This document shows positions 9,101 to 17,885 of a stretch of 64,000 nt of DNA, piece after piece (the stretch's first letter is position 1; every line of letters begins with the position of its first letter). A program made the translations under genes and the position numbers. The notes beneath the pieces are model-generated. The model did not search any database. It worked only from the letters and a program-made list of their open reading frames with translations, and was not told the origin of the DNA. Source of the stretch: CAIOZA01 sp964464375 (GTDB lineage: Bacteria; Bacteroidota; Ignavibacteria; Kapaibacteriales; UBA2268); the NCBI GenBank assembly GCA_964464375.1, contig CAYXFU010000016.1:16871-80870 (forward strand), in the 5' to 3' direction.

Positions 9101-9214
9101 ATTGCAGTATATAATGTTTTCATTTTCATCCACAACGAAGAATCCGTCATTGATGTTCTCAATGAGTCTGTTATAATCGAGTTTATAATCCTGGTTGTCA
9201 GGTAAATCAGTCAT
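6101..9214 (-). CDS. Six-PAS sensor histidine kinase
   Basis: A 1037-residue, apparently cytoplasmic kinase with no signal peptide or membrane segment. I count six PAS units at about residues 12-125, 136-255, 258-375, 385-500, 508-630 and 637-755, then a coiled region. The HisKA domain has the H-box FFSIIAHDLRSPLSS (His813). The ATPase domain has the N-box IVRNFVSNALKFTN (about 924-937), G1 DDGIGM (960-965) and G2 GTGLGL (990-995). No receiver domain or partner regulator is fused or adjacent, so it is an orphan kinase. Ligands and redox cofactors of the PAS units cannot be told from sequence by eye. Confidence 0.93.
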   Translation of the reverse strand: MTDLPDNQDYKLDYNRLIENINDGFFVVDENENIIYCNKALSRIFGVTHGELTGKSLLDFVPESQIILLRKETEKRKRGESSNYQLQIIRPNGESRILSIAATPDLDENGTYKATIIVCRNITKLINIEKELRSARNYFKAILDNLLDPVLIHEFDGRIIEANYAATQHFGCSYEVLTSSTLYDFMPQHIQEIRPQKLAQLIENRVIVFDSFHVNKSGEIIPVEAKSSIIELNGREVILSISRNISERLKTENDLRVKEAHFRAIFDNLPFYSWFKDEEGKYLLVNKTLAELSPEKDPDKLIGKNDHDVFPDDLAYRHLQNDIEVMTQGKKISTEEHLEINGEDSWIEIHNAPIIDNDGNVLGTTGIARDITERKILEKKIQDELDLNIKIIEASPLGKAAYNCNGDCVFVNTSFCKILGIELDKMQKLTLKESIICLTSTIYDEFKFVMETDKKAYGEILSESYDGREIWLDYIIVPFTKNNTPHGLITIIDRTESKKLKNKLRELSDTYERLTLNAGEAIYRAEADTGQIIFLNPAAEQLLGYRLSEFQEDSSLSFKILHPDSIETSINIIEMLKSGKKIVKNQLLTWITRKGQHKLMEFTFIPVRDESKYVRTYEAIGHDVTEAKRFEEILKNNEKRLLYSEKLAHLGSWEVNLKSGESYWSDEIYRIYGLMVGEIEPSNEIMKKFIHPDDLEEYTSRIEDSISGSGMFEFEHRIIRVDGSVRYVITSNEVLFDENNKANKLMGFIQDVTIDKIHENEKIKLIDELQISHDKIEEEAKVVQELNLSLSESSTQLKELNASKDRFFSIIAHDLRSPLSSFLMLTEMMTKEVYNLSFTELSEFLSELNINANRLNRLLNNLLEWSRIQNGAIPFNPENLSLRDAIDIPMDILMSNASTKKIELLNNSDENIFIFADLNMINTIVRNFVSNALKFTNEGGHIDITSVVLDNDMVEICIKDDGIGMTDEIRRKLFKIDEKIISIGTKGEPGTGLGLVLCKEFVDKHHGKIRVESRLGKGTSFYFTVPSKDIFTEAITE

Positions 9215-9293
9215 ATCGCCGCTTTTCGCTTTAAAAGCCTGTTGTTTGTCCTAGACCAATTCGCACTCAAACATATAATTTAAATACAAAGTT

Positions 9294-9357
9294 GTCATTC
9301 CTGCACATGCAGGAATCTCGTAAAGTTAGAGAGATTCCGGGACAAGCCCGGAATGAC
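9294..9357. repeat. GTCATTC-family palindromic repeat
   Basis: Starts GTCATTCCTGCACATGCAGG and ends CCGGAATGAC. Two nested hairpins (CCTGCACATGCAGG and TTCCGGGACAAGCCCGGAA) lie between GTCATTC and GAATGAC ends. The same end motifs recur in most intergenic regions of the window. Confidence 0.8.
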
Positions 9358-9618
9358 ACGATGATATTATTTTTCATCTATGTTATCATCTTGGTATCGG
9401 ACTCAGAAATTCGTACAATTTCAGTCTAATCTAATATAATCGACAATATAAGGAATATATTGAGAGAGTGTGGAAAAAAAATCAGAATTTTTTGAATAAT
9501 TTAACCAAATTGTTCTATTGTGAATGGTTAGATGGGATTGCATCTAAAATGGATAAATATTAAACCCAGATAGTGCATTGGAACGTTTTCTATTCTTTGA
9601 AAACGCTGTTCTGTCATG

Positions 9619-9710
9619 TCATTCCTGCAATCACAAAGTAACAGCGAAGCTAATGCAGGAATCTTTTTTTGGTAAGAAAAGCATAGATTCCCGCCTTGTC
9701 TGGAATGTCA
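9619..9710. repeat. GTCATTC-family repeat, diverged copy
   Basis: Begins GTCATTCCTGCAATCACAAA and ends GGAATGTC. The body includes CTAATGCAGGAATCTTTTTT. It is related to the copy at 9294 but more degraded. Confidence 0.6.
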
Positions 9711-9784
9711 TAATCAATAAATTGCAACGCCTGTATTAGCCCCCTTTTTTCAAAGGAAGTTTGGGGGTTTCTCCGGAATAATTC

Positions 9785-10459
9785 TTACTCTTTTGTTGCA
9801 ATAATCCTGTAAAAAGGAATGTTCATTTTTCGGCAGAACGTTTCTTTGTTGGTGATGGGTAATCCCCATTCATCGTCACTTTCTATAAATTTTGGGTTCA
9901 GCGATTTAATATCTTTCAGCATCTCCAGATGATATTCATGAACTTCTTCGACATCGGTAGCAAGGAACAATCTGCCACCCTGCCTCAATACACGTATGAA
10001 TTCTAGCAGAACAGGATTGTTGAAAGCTCTGCGTTTGTGGTGCTTCTTCTTGGGCCATGGATCGGGGAAAAGATAATATATTTCGTCGATAGATTCACTA
10101 TTGATGAACCCTAATCCATTCACAACGCTATACCACAGAATGCCGCAGTTAGGAATATTTTCTCCAGCGATCACTTCCTGAAGCCAGTCAACTGCACCTT
10201 TGCGAACTTCTATCCCCAAGATGTTAATTTCCGGATATGCCTCGGCAGTATCGAGCAGAAGTCTGCCCTTGCCGCAACCTACGTCTAGTCTTGATGGCGG
10301 GAGTGAATTGCTGTAAACATCCTTCCAATCAATTGATTCAATCAATGGGGGATAGAAGTTCGGCACTTCCTTCAGCTCACTCAATGGCAGATAGAGATTA
10401 GGCGATGTGTGATGCCTCATCCTGTTAGGAAGCGGATATTTTTCTGAATCTATTTTCAA
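9785..10459 (-). CDS. trmB: tRNA (guanine-N7-)-methyltransferase TrmB
   Basis: A 224-residue SAM-dependent enzyme that makes m7G46 in tRNA variable loops. Motif I is LDVGCGKGRLLLDTA, and the family hallmark PDPWPKKKHHKRR follows, with LATDVEEVHEY near the end. The length is normal for TrmB. The gene starts 10 bases after the stop of pheT (10469), so the two tRNA-related genes probably form one minus-strand operon, pheT then trmB. Confidence 0.95.
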   Translation of the reverse strand: MKIDSEKYPLPNRMRHHTSPNLYLPLSELKEVPNFYPPLIESIDWKDVYSNSLPPSRLDVGCGKGRLLLDTAEAYPEINILGIEVRKGAVDWLQEVIAGENIPNCGILWYSVVNGLGFINSESIDEIYYLFPDPWPKKKHHKRRAFNNPVLLEFIRVLRQGGRLFLATDVEEVHEYHLEMLKDIKSLNPKFIESDDEWGLPITNKETFCRKMNIPFYRIIATKE

Positions 10460-10468
10460 TATATTTAA

Positions 10469-12889
10469 CTAAAATTTTCTCAATTCTGCATTGAACTTTG
10501 TTTCTAAAAACTTGATAATCAGTGCAACAGAATTATCTACTTCGGTGTCTGTCAAAGTTCTGTCATTAGCTGAATAGCTCACCGAAAAGGCAAGGCTCTT
10601 CTTACCTTCGGCTAAATTCTTGCCCTTGTAAACATCAAAAATATCAACAGATTTGCAGATATTCCCAGCGTTCTTTTGGATAGCCTGACGCAGATCCTCA
10701 GCCGGGATAGTGTCATCAACGAGTAAAGCCAGATCGCGTGTTACAGTTGGGAACGGCGATACAGAATCGAACTTCCACTGCTTGCGGTCAATTTTGTAGA
10801 GCTTGTGCAAATCCAGATTAGCTGCGAAAACCGGATAATTTATGTCGAATTGTTTTAGTATTTTTTGGTTTACTTCACCGATATAGCCAATTACCTGATT
10901 GCCAATATTGATGCTGACTGTATTCTTCGAAAGAACAGAATGATCCTCGCTTATGGGAAGCAAGCGGACTTTCTTGATTTTCATAGAAGTCAATAAATCC
11001 TCAACTATGCCGCGGATATCATAGAAATCAGATTGTCTGTCGGTTGAGCCCCACTGCGTCGGCAGTGGTTTTCCAGTCATCACGATCAACAATTCTTCAT
11101 TTTCATAAATGCCCGGAATAAATGTGGAAGTTTCTTTCGACACTTTTTGGAATGTCTTTCCAACCTCAAACAATTTGAGATCAAGATTTCTCAGTCTGTG
11201 ATTTCTCTCAATCGTCTTGAACATCGATGGGAAAAGAGAGGATCTCAAAATGGACAATTCTTCCCCAAGCGGATTGGAAATAACAACGGGGTCTTCAGTG
11301 AAAACTGCTGATGATTTTGGATCGATCATGTTTTGTGTTAAAGCTTCATTGTAGCCGTTCGCAACCAAATACTCTCTTATAACTGAGCGCAGCACCGGTA
11401 CTTTCAGCTCATCAATCGAACCAGTTCCCGAGCTGTCGATGGATACAGAGAAGTCGGGTTGAATATTGTCGTAATTATACAATCTGGCAATCTCTTCGAT
11501 CAGATCTATCTCCATCGAAATGTCAACGCGGTATGTCGGCACTTTCAGTGTAACCGATTCTGAATTTTCGCTGATAATTTCGAAATCAAGAGCAAGAAGC
11601 ATTTCCCTTATTTCTTCATTATTAAGATAAGTTCCAATCACATCATTAGCTCTTTTATATCTTAGAGTTACTTCCTTAGGACTAATCTTAGCAGGATATA
11701 CATCGATAATTCCTTCGCAAACTGTTCCACCTGTAATCTCTGCGATGAGTGTTGCTGCTCTGTCCGAAGCATAAGCAACATTTTCCCAATCAATTCCGCG
11801 TTCAAATCTATAAGATGATTCGCTCTGCAGTGCTAATCTTTTGGATGTTCTTCTGATAGATGCCGGGCTGAAGTAAGCAGATTCGAGAAGAATATCAACA
11901 GTGTCATTCTTGACTTCGCTGTTCTCTCCACCCATAACACCTCCGACAGCTACTGGACGTTCAGCATCGCATATCATCAGCATCGATGAATCGAAAATTC
12001 TTTCTTTACTGTCGAGTGTAGTGAACTTCTGCTCATTCTCGGCAGTCTTTACAATTATCTTGTTACCCTTTAAATCTCTCAGATCGAAAGCATGAAGCGG
12101 TTGACCACATTCGAGAAGGATGTAGTTTGTTACATCAACTACTGCATTGACAGGTCTCTGACCGAGCATGATAAGTCTTTGTTTGAGCCACTGAGGCGAT
12201 TCCTGCATTTTAATGTTTTTAATAACTCTGCCTGTGTATCTCGGGCATTTGTCTGCATCCAGGATTTCAACTGAAACAAAATCAGATGACTTCTCATTGC
12301 CTTCGGCGAATTTGACTTGCGGTTTTCTGACCTTTTGTCTGGAATATGCTGCAATTTCACGGGCAATACCAAGATGACTCAGACAATCCGATCTATTGGG
12401 CGTGATACCAATTTCATAAATAACATCATTCAGATTCAAATAATCGAGAAGAGTCATGCCTACCTCAGCTGATTCAGGAAGAACCCAGATACCATCGTGA
12501 TCTTCACCAAGCTCGAGTTCAACCTGTGCACAGATCATGCCTTCTGACTCTACATTGCGGACTTTACGTTTTTCAAGGACTATCTTTGAGTTTGGCACAC
12601 AAGCTCCGGGGATGCCTACGACAACTTTCTGCCCCTGTGCAACATTAGGAGCACCACAGACAATAGTTTTTTCCCCATCACCATAATCAACTCTGCAGAC
12701 TGAAAGTTTATCGGCATTGGGATGTTTTTCATGATGAAGAACATGACCGATAAAGAAATTTTTATATTTTTCGTTGTAATCAACAATGTGTTCAACCTCA
12801 ATCCCGAGACCAGTTAAAATATTGTCAATTTCGGATGGAGAATAATCAAAGTCAACAAACTCTTTCAGCCAATTGTGAGATATATACAT
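10469..12889 (-). CDS. pheT: Phenylalanyl-tRNA synthetase beta subunit
   Basis: An 806-residue subunit of the alpha2-beta2 enzyme that charges tRNA-Phe. The N-terminal EMAP-type tRNA-binding domain (about 40-150) contains HPNADKLSVCRVDYG. The B3/B4 editing region and B5 domain follow, and the C-terminal anticodon-binding (FDX-ACB) domain begins near FPTVTRDLALLVDD. It is full length for the long bacterial form. Its partner pheS lies 15 kb away at 28254 on the other strand, so the usual pheST pair is split. Confidence 0.97.
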   Translation of the reverse strand: MYISHNWLKEFVDFDYSPSEIDNILTGLGIEVEHIVDYNEKYKNFFIGHVLHHEKHPNADKLSVCRVDYGDGEKTIVCGAPNVAQGQKVVVGIPGACVPNSKIVLEKRKVRNVESEGMICAQVELELGEDHDGIWVLPESAEVGMTLLDYLNLNDVIYEIGITPNRSDCLSHLGIAREIAAYSRQKVRKPQVKFAEGNEKSSDFVSVEILDADKCPRYTGRVIKNIKMQESPQWLKQRLIMLGQRPVNAVVDVTNYILLECGQPLHAFDLRDLKGNKIIVKTAENEQKFTTLDSKERIFDSSMLMICDAERPVAVGGVMGGENSEVKNDTVDILLESAYFSPASIRRTSKRLALQSESSYRFERGIDWENVAYASDRAATLIAEITGGTVCEGIIDVYPAKISPKEVTLRYKRANDVIGTYLNNEEIREMLLALDFEIISENSESVTLKVPTYRVDISMEIDLIEEIARLYNYDNIQPDFSVSIDSSGTGSIDELKVPVLRSVIREYLVANGYNEALTQNMIDPKSSAVFTEDPVVISNPLGEELSILRSSLFPSMFKTIERNHRLRNLDLKLFEVGKTFQKVSKETSTFIPGIYENEELLIVMTGKPLPTQWGSTDRQSDFYDIRGIVEDLLTSMKIKKVRLLPISEDHSVLSKNTVSINIGNQVIGYIGEVNQKILKQFDINYPVFAANLDLHKLYKIDRKQWKFDSVSPFPTVTRDLALLVDDTIPAEDLRQAIQKNAGNICKSVDIFDVYKGKNLAEGKKSLAFSVSYSANDRTLTDTEVDNSVALIIKFLETKFNAELRKF

Positions 12890-13095
12890 AAAATTTGCTT
12901 AATTAATTGATAATCATTAAAATTAAAAGATATGCAATTTACGGAAATATGGTTATTTATAAAAATTTGGTTAATCAACTCAGTTTCATATCAAAATATC
13001 CGATAATAAATAATTATAACAGAAATTAATCGTCTGATGAAAAAAATTATTTTTGTAGATTTGTAGTGGTGCCTAATAAATAAGTTTATATTAAC

Positions 13096-13770
13096 TTGAA
13101 AAAGAGAATTTTATATATAACTTCCTTGTTTCTTTTGCTGATATTCCCCATCTCGGCTATCGGTATGGATATTTCTGTGCACAAATGCAAGCATTCAGGC
13201 AATTTACATTTCTCATTCTATCAGTTAGATTCTAAAAATCAGTATGATGATTGCTGCTGTAAAACTGAAGCGGAGAAAGCTGCAGAGCCAATACCAATGT
13301 CCTGCTGCGATTCTGAAACCACAGAAACAGCAAAACCCATTAACAAAGTGATAGAAAAGCAACAGGAATCTACACAAGTTGAGTCATGCTGCTCAAAAGC
13401 AAAAATGCCACCCAAAAGTAAGACAACTGTTGAAATTGAATCTAAATCAAATACTTCCGAGTCAACCAGTACAATTACTGAAAATATCAAATGCGAAAAT
13501 GAGATATCAAAACCAGTTACCTGCTGCGATATTTCTAAAGTATCTTTTTCTCTATCTTCAGCACCAATTCGGATTTTAAGTTCAGAGAAAACAATCAGAG
13601 CAAATGTTTACATACCTCATTTGACTTTGATATCGATCCTTAGCTATCAAACTTCAGACAAATCAAAATGTGTTACAATTGACTATCCACTAAAGGAACC
13701 GGTTAATAAGATCATATCATTCATATCACTTCAATCCAATCAAAAGGATGATTCGGACAGTCATTCCTAG
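13096..13770 (+). CDS. Small cysteine-rich exported protein of the metal cluster
   Basis: A 224-residue protein opened by a TTG start, chosen because the product then begins with a clean signal peptide (KKRILYITSLFLLLIFPIS, cut near residue 24). The mature part has HKCKH, then DDCCCK, SCCD, ESCCSK, KCEN and TCCD: paired cysteines spread through a low-complexity, charged linker. This resembles the loosely defined HYC/CC secreted proteins that sit next to TonB receptors in Bacteroidota, but I cannot assign it firmly. It precedes the TonB receptor and is probably a periplasmic or outer-membrane metal-binding partner (inference). Confidence 0.6.
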   Translation: MKKRILYITSLFLLLIFPISAIGMDISVHKCKHSGNLHFSFYQLDSKNQYDDCCCKTEAEKAAEPIPMSCCDSETTETAKPINKVIEKQQESTQVESCCSKAKMPPKSKTTVEIESKSNTSESTSTITENIKCENEISKPVTCCDISKVSFSLSSAPIRILSSEKTIRANVYIPHLTLISILSYQTSDKSKCVTIDYPLKEPVNKIISFISLQSNQKDDSDSHS

Positions 13771-13946
13771 TGTCTCTACAGTTATTAGCTGTAGAAACTT
13801 CCAATATTATCAAGATAAAAAAAAGAACATGTCATTCTGATAAAACGAAGTATTTCAGGTATCTATAATACGGATTCGTTAATCAGAAATGACAAAGCAG
13901 AAGTATATTCCTGCATGAGAGATTACGTGAAAAGTCTGATTTAGAT

Positions 13947-14023
13947 GTCATTCCGAACGAAGTGAGGAATCTAGTCCGCATGAATACTAGATTCTCACGG
14001 TCGCTTCGCTCCCTCAGAATGAC
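13947..14023. repeat. GTCATTC-family palindromic repeat
   Basis: GTCATTCCGAACGAAGTGAG at the left and CGCTCCCTCAGAATGAC at the right, with GGAATCTAG...CTAGATTC arms between. It lies between the Cys-rich gene and the TonB receptor. Confidence 0.85.
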
Positions 14024-14042
14024 AAAATCGTAGTTTTTACAC
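13995..14042 (+). repeat. Left arm of a 48-bp inverted repeat around three metal-cluster genes
   Basis: The stretch starts TCACGGTCGCTTCGCTCCCT and ends GTAGTTTTTACAC. Its reverse complement matches 17838-17885 at 47 of 48 positions. The match extends about 17-18 bases past the common repeat core, so it reflects more than family membership. Confidence 0.85.
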
Positions 14043-14098
14043 AGCCGCAGGAGTAGGAATAACAAAAACATATTAATAAAATAACATTTGGAAAAAAA

Positions 14099-16348
14099 AT
14101 GAAATTTAATAGAAGAAAAGCATTAATCTTTAATATTTGTTTGTTTGTAATAGCATTATCCTCCTTTGTATTCTCAAAAGATATTAGTGGTACAGTTTCA
14201 GGTCTTGGAGCAGACAATAAACCTGCGCCGCTGGTCAAAGCCTCGGTTCATTGGATTGGAACTTCTATCGGTGCAATTACCGATAAATCAGGAAAATTCC
14301 AGATTGCGTCAACAAATAAATCAAACAAACTTGAAGTATCATATATTGGATACAAGAAAGACACATTGGAAGTGTCAGATTATTCTAAACCGATTGATGT
14401 CGTTTTAAAGGCCGATCTAACTCTGGACGCAATCACAGTCAATGCCGTTCAGCCTTCAAGACTTTTATCAAACAGCACCATAAAAACTGAATCAACAACA
14501 TTGCGTGGCTTGCAGAAAGCTGCATGCTGTAATTTATCCGAGAGCTTTCAGACGAATCCATCTGTGGATGTGTCATTTACAAATGCAGTTACGGGTGCCA
14601 AGCAAATACAGTTGCTTGGGCTTCAGGGTGTATATATTCAAGCGCTAAATGAACAAGTTCCTTCAATGAGAGGTTTATCCGCTAATCTTGGTTTGGAATA
14701 TGTACCCGGACCATGGATGGAATCAATTCAGATATCTAAAGGATTAGCTTCTGTAGTTACTGGTTTTGAATCCATTAGCGGTCAAATGAATATCGAGTTT
14801 AAGAAACCTGAACATGAAATTCCTCTTTTCTTCAATGCATATATTAATAATATTGGGAGAGGAGAAGTAAACCTTACCTCAGCAATTAAACTTAGCGATA
14901 ATGTCAGTACAATGATATTTGGGCACACAAGTTTCAATCAAGTTAAGGTAGATGATAATGCTGATTCATTCATTGATAAACCATTATCAAAGCAGTTCAA
15001 TTTCATGAATAGATGGGACATTTGGGATGGTATATGGGAATCACGTACCATTATTAAAGGTCTCTATGATGAACGCAATGGCGGTCAGTCTGAATACTGG
15101 CCCAACAAGAACAACACTTTTTATGGCATGCAGATGAAGTCCCAGAAATTTGAATTCATAACAAAAAATGGATTTATTTTTCCTGAGGCTTCATATAGCA
15201 GTATCGGGACTATCGTATCGCTCACACATTACAAAGTTGATTCATACTTTGATAAAGTGCTGTACAACGGGGAGGAAAATTCCTTGTATGCTAGAGTAAT
15301 GTATCAGTCACAACTGTTTGATTCAACTCATAAATACATGATTGGACTCAGCTATACTTCTGATAATTTTATCGAAAATCTTCAATCATTGGGCAAAACA
15401 CAACTTAAGTACTCACCCAAACTCGAATCTATACCGGGTGCTTTCATCGAATACACTTATTCAGGAATTCAGGATCTAACACTGATGGCTGGTTTCAGAG
15501 CTGATTTTCCTAATAAATTTGCCCGTTTTCTTACTCCGAGATTTCATGCTCAGTACAGATTTGACGAAAATAATGCTATCAGGGCTTCTGTTGGGAAGGG
15601 ATACAGAATAGCAAATATTCATGCAGAAGATATCGGAATATTTGCAAGTTCCCGAAAACTGTTCATGGATGGAAAACAATCACCTGAAGAAGCATGGAAT
15701 TATGGAATGAACGCTTCAACATTGATTCCTTTGTTTGGTATCGATTTTACAGTGAATGCTGAGTTCTATAGAACGGAGTTCAAAAATCAGATTATAGTCG
15801 ATATGGAACAGAAGCAAACCGAAATGCATATCTATAACTTAAAGGGTCAATCATATTCAAATAGCTTTCAGATTGATGTGAGCGCAGAGCCGATTAATGG
15901 ATTCATTATTACTACTGCTTACAGATTGAACGATGTAAAAATGACAATCAATGGTTCACTTGTCGATAAGCCGCTGCAGAGCCGTCAAAAGGGATTTTTG
16001 AATCTTGCATATTCTACTTTCGGAGATGAATGGACATTCGACTTTACAGCAGAATACAATGGTAGCGGGAGATTGTTATCACTTGGATTCCTTGATACGT
16101 CAATTTCAAAAGACCCATCAAATTGGATTGGCAATTCTCCGTCATTTATGTTGTATCATGCTCAGATAACAAAGAAATTCAAGAATTTTGATATCTATTT
16201 GGGCGGAGAAAATCTTTCGAATTACACACAGAAGGAAGTTATTCTTTCGCCGGATAACCCCAGAGGTCCATACTTTGATGGTGCTTTGGTTTGGGGACCG
16301 GTTATCGGACGTATTATTTATTTAGGTATTAGATTAAGTATCAATTAA
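14099..16348 (+). CDS. TonB-dependent outer-membrane receptor, probably metal-related
   Basis: A 749-residue receptor. Residues 1-26 are a signal peptide. About 28-105 form a carboxypeptidase-regulatory-like domain (ISGTVSGLG...GAITDKSGKFQI...VSYIGYKKDTL). The plug at about 130-235 includes KAACCNLSESFQTNPSVDVS, IQLLGLQGVYIQ and ISKGLASVVTGFESISGQMN. The remainder is a beta barrel ending in an aromatic-rich strand. The plug's vicinal Cys143-Cys144 is typical of a receptor subgroup I associate with heavy-metal gene neighbourhoods. Genes on both sides encode cysteine-rich, DUF2318 and HMA proteins, which supports metal (copper or iron) uptake. The substrate itself is inferred. Confidence 0.9.
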   Translation: MKFNRRKALIFNICLFVIALSSFVFSKDISGTVSGLGADNKPAPLVKASVHWIGTSIGAITDKSGKFQIASTNKSNKLEVSYIGYKKDTLEVSDYSKPIDVVLKADLTLDAITVNAVQPSRLLSNSTIKTESTTLRGLQKAACCNLSESFQTNPSVDVSFTNAVTGAKQIQLLGLQGVYIQALNEQVPSMRGLSANLGLEYVPGPWMESIQISKGLASVVTGFESISGQMNIEFKKPEHEIPLFFNAYINNIGRGEVNLTSAIKLSDNVSTMIFGHTSFNQVKVDDNADSFIDKPLSKQFNFMNRWDIWDGIWESRTIIKGLYDERNGGQSEYWPNKNNTFYGMQMKSQKFEFITKNGFIFPEASYSSIGTIVSLTHYKVDSYFDKVLYNGEENSLYARVMYQSQLFDSTHKYMIGLSYTSDNFIENLQSLGKTQLKYSPKLESIPGAFIEYTYSGIQDLTLMAGFRADFPNKFARFLTPRFHAQYRFDENNAIRASVGKGYRIANIHAEDIGIFASSRKLFMDGKQSPEEAWNYGMNASTLIPLFGIDFTVNAEFYRTEFKNQIIVDMEQKQTEMHIYNLKGQSYSNSFQIDVSAEPINGFIITTAYRLNDVKMTINGSLVDKPLQSRQKGFLNLAYSTFGDEWTFDFTAEYNGSGRLLSLGFLDTSISKDPSNWIGNSPSFMLYHAQITKKFKNFDIYLGGENLSNYTQKEVILSPDNPRGPYFDGALVWGPVIGRIIYLGIRLSIN

Positions 16349-16379
16349 TTCTATTCACATTCACATAAAGAGGTTTATA

Positions 16380-17093
16380 ATGAAAATAAATATAAGCAAT
16401 TCCGGTATATTCCTTACAGTCTTAGTTATTACTATGTTCGGAATAATATCATTATCGCAGGCACAGACAGTAACTCAGCCACTTGCAGGAGTATCCACTT
16501 CAGCAAAGGTGTACACTTATACTCACATGCTTTCTCAGACTCAGAAAAAGGATATCAGATACATTATTATAAAAGCATCTAATGGCGATGTTAAGTCTTG
16601 TTTCGATGCTTGTGACGTTTGTTATCTTGCAAATAAAGGATATGTTCAGTCAGGGAATCTTCTAAGATGCAATAACTGTGGAAACACTTTTGCTATAGAC
16701 GGACTTGGATCACAAGGTGTAGGAGGATGTTGGCCCGGTCACCTTCCTCATACTCTTGATGCACAAAATGTGATCTTCACAGTTTCCGATCTTATCACCG
16801 GCGATAAATACTATCCAACTAAAGCAGTAACAGCTGTTCAGGATGAACCTGTAAGAGAAATGGCTTTGAGCTTTAACTGGTTCATTAAATCTGATTTGCT
16901 GACAGTCAGTATGGATAATGCAAGCGAGAGAAATATTTCCATATTCAATATTTCCGGTAAAATCTGTAAAACGCTCGCTTTTTCTTCTAATCAGATTACA
17001 GTTGATATTTCTGATTTATCTGTAGGTGTTTATTTGCTTTCGGTTGAAGAAAATGGCAGAACAACAAGTCAGACAATTGTTATTAACAGATAA
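16380..17093 (+). CDS. DUF2318 metal-binding-like domain fused to a T9SS sorting domain
   Basis: A 237-residue exported protein with a signal peptide (residues 1-29, ending SQAQ). Residues about 55-140 match the DUF2318 pattern: CFDACDVCY (Cys74, 78, 81), GYVQSGNLLRCNNCGNTF (Cys97, 100) and GGCWPG (Cys117). DUF2318 proteins accompany periplasmic iron/copper uptake systems such as FtrABCD. From about 165 the sequence becomes a divergent T9SS-type C-terminal domain: ISIFNISGKICKT, then VDISDLSVGVYLLSV. The fusion implies the metal-binding unit is exported to the cell surface. An AGAGG stretch lies upstream of the ATG, 31 bases after the TonB gene, so the two are probably co-transcribed. Confidence 0.82.
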   Translation: MKINISNSGIFLTVLVITMFGIISLSQAQTVTQPLAGVSTSAKVYTYTHMLSQTQKKDIRYIIIKASNGDVKSCFDACDVCYLANKGYVQSGNLLRCNNCGNTFAIDGLGSQGVGGCWPGHLPHTLDAQNVIFTVSDLITGDKYYPTKAVTAVQDEPVREMALSFNWFIKSDLLTVSMDNASERNISIFNISGKICKTLAFSSNQITVDISDLSVGVYLLSVEENGRTTSQTIVINR

Positions 17094-17127
17094 AATTTAA
17101 CTAAGTCTAAAATTTGAAAGAAAAATA

Positions 17128-17784
17128 ATGAAAAAGATATATTTATACATATCTATATTCGCTTTGGTACTGTCTATGTTATTATCCGGTTGCAAAAAGG
17201 ATAGTACACCTGTAGATCCAAATGTGGTTACAACTATTCCATCAATTCAAAGTTTATCTGCTGATAAGCTAGTGATAATGTATGGCAATGAGGATCATGC
17301 AATCATCACATGCAATGCAAGCGGTGGAAATCTGAAATATACATGGGAAGTAGATCTGGGAGATATTATACCCCAAAATACTGACCGATCAAAAGTTAGT
17401 TACACAGGAGCCGCATGTTGTGTCGGAGAAAAGACAATAAATTGTACAGTATCTAACGATAAGGGTAGTGCAAGCAAGACAATTATTATTACTATACTGG
17501 AAAACATTATTGTTCCGGATATTATTTCGATTGGAGTAGATAAAACTGAAATCAAGGCTGATGGCGTTGATGCCGCCAATCTTGTTTGTTATGCTATAGG
17601 TGGAAAACTCAATTACAAATGGGAAACAGATTGCGGCAACCTGACACCTGTTCCTGACGATAGCACTAGAATTACATTCACAGCTACAAATCAATGTATA
17701 GGTGATAAAACAATAAAGTGTACCGTCAGCAATGAAAAAGGGAATGTTTCCAAAACACAGGTTATCACAGTAGTTGCTAAGTAG
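17128..17784 (+). CDS. Lipoprotein with two Ig/PKD-like repeats
   Basis: A 218-residue protein with a lipobox (LLSGC, Cys22) after a hydrophobic N-terminus, so it should be lipid-anchored. It contains two homologous units at about 40-125 and 130-217. Each has the pattern C.A.GG.L.Y.WE.D.G, then C.G.KTI.CTVSN.KG..SKT. The pattern is that of PKD/Ig-like folds with conserved cysteines that could form disulfides. The role is unknown. Position after the DUF2318-T9SS gene (34 bases) places it in the same transcription unit, possibly as a surface partner of the receptor. Confidence 0.78.
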   Translation: MKKIYLYISIFALVLSMLLSGCKKDSTPVDPNVVTTIPSIQSLSADKLVIMYGNEDHAIITCNASGGNLKYTWEVDLGDIIPQNTDRSKVSYTGAACCVGEKTINCTVSNDKGSASKTIIITILENIIVPDIISIGVDKTEIKADGVDAANLVCYAIGGKLNYKWETDCGNLTPVPDDSTRITFTATNQCIGDKTIKCTVSNEKGNVSKTQVITVVAK

Positions 17785-17837
17785 GTTTAGTCCATAAATT
17801 TATTAAAACACACTTTGTCATACTTTCGCGTGCGACA

Positions 17838-17885
17838 GTGTAAAAACTACGATTATGTCATTCTGAGGGAGCGAAGCGACCGTGA
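17838..17885 (-). repeat. Right arm of the 48-bp inverted repeat
   Basis: Begins GTGTAAAAACTACG and ends AGCGACCGTGA. It is the reverse complement of 13995-14042 with one mismatch. Together the arms bracket about 3.8 kb carrying the TonB receptor, the DUF2318-T9SS fusion and the lipoprotein. Confidence 0.85.

Larger units (their letters stand above)
9215..9784. other. 570-bp intergenic stretch with dispersed repeats
   Basis: I see no gene here. It holds two copies of the GTCATTC...GAATGAC repeat family (9294-9357 and 9619-9710) and a C-run/G-run hairpin (9738-9770). The AT-rich remainder may contain the promoter of the kinase gene at 9214, but I cannot place it with confidence. Confidence 0.6.
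13771..14098. other. Repeat-filled gap inside the metal cluster
   Basis: No gene was found. The gap contains a weak hairpin (TCTACAGTTATTAGCTGTAG, from 13776), a diverged GTCATTC repeat (13831-13893) and a well preserved one (13947-14023). The stretch 13995-14042 is the left arm of a 48-bp inverted repeat whose partner is 17838-17885. Confidence 0.7.
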
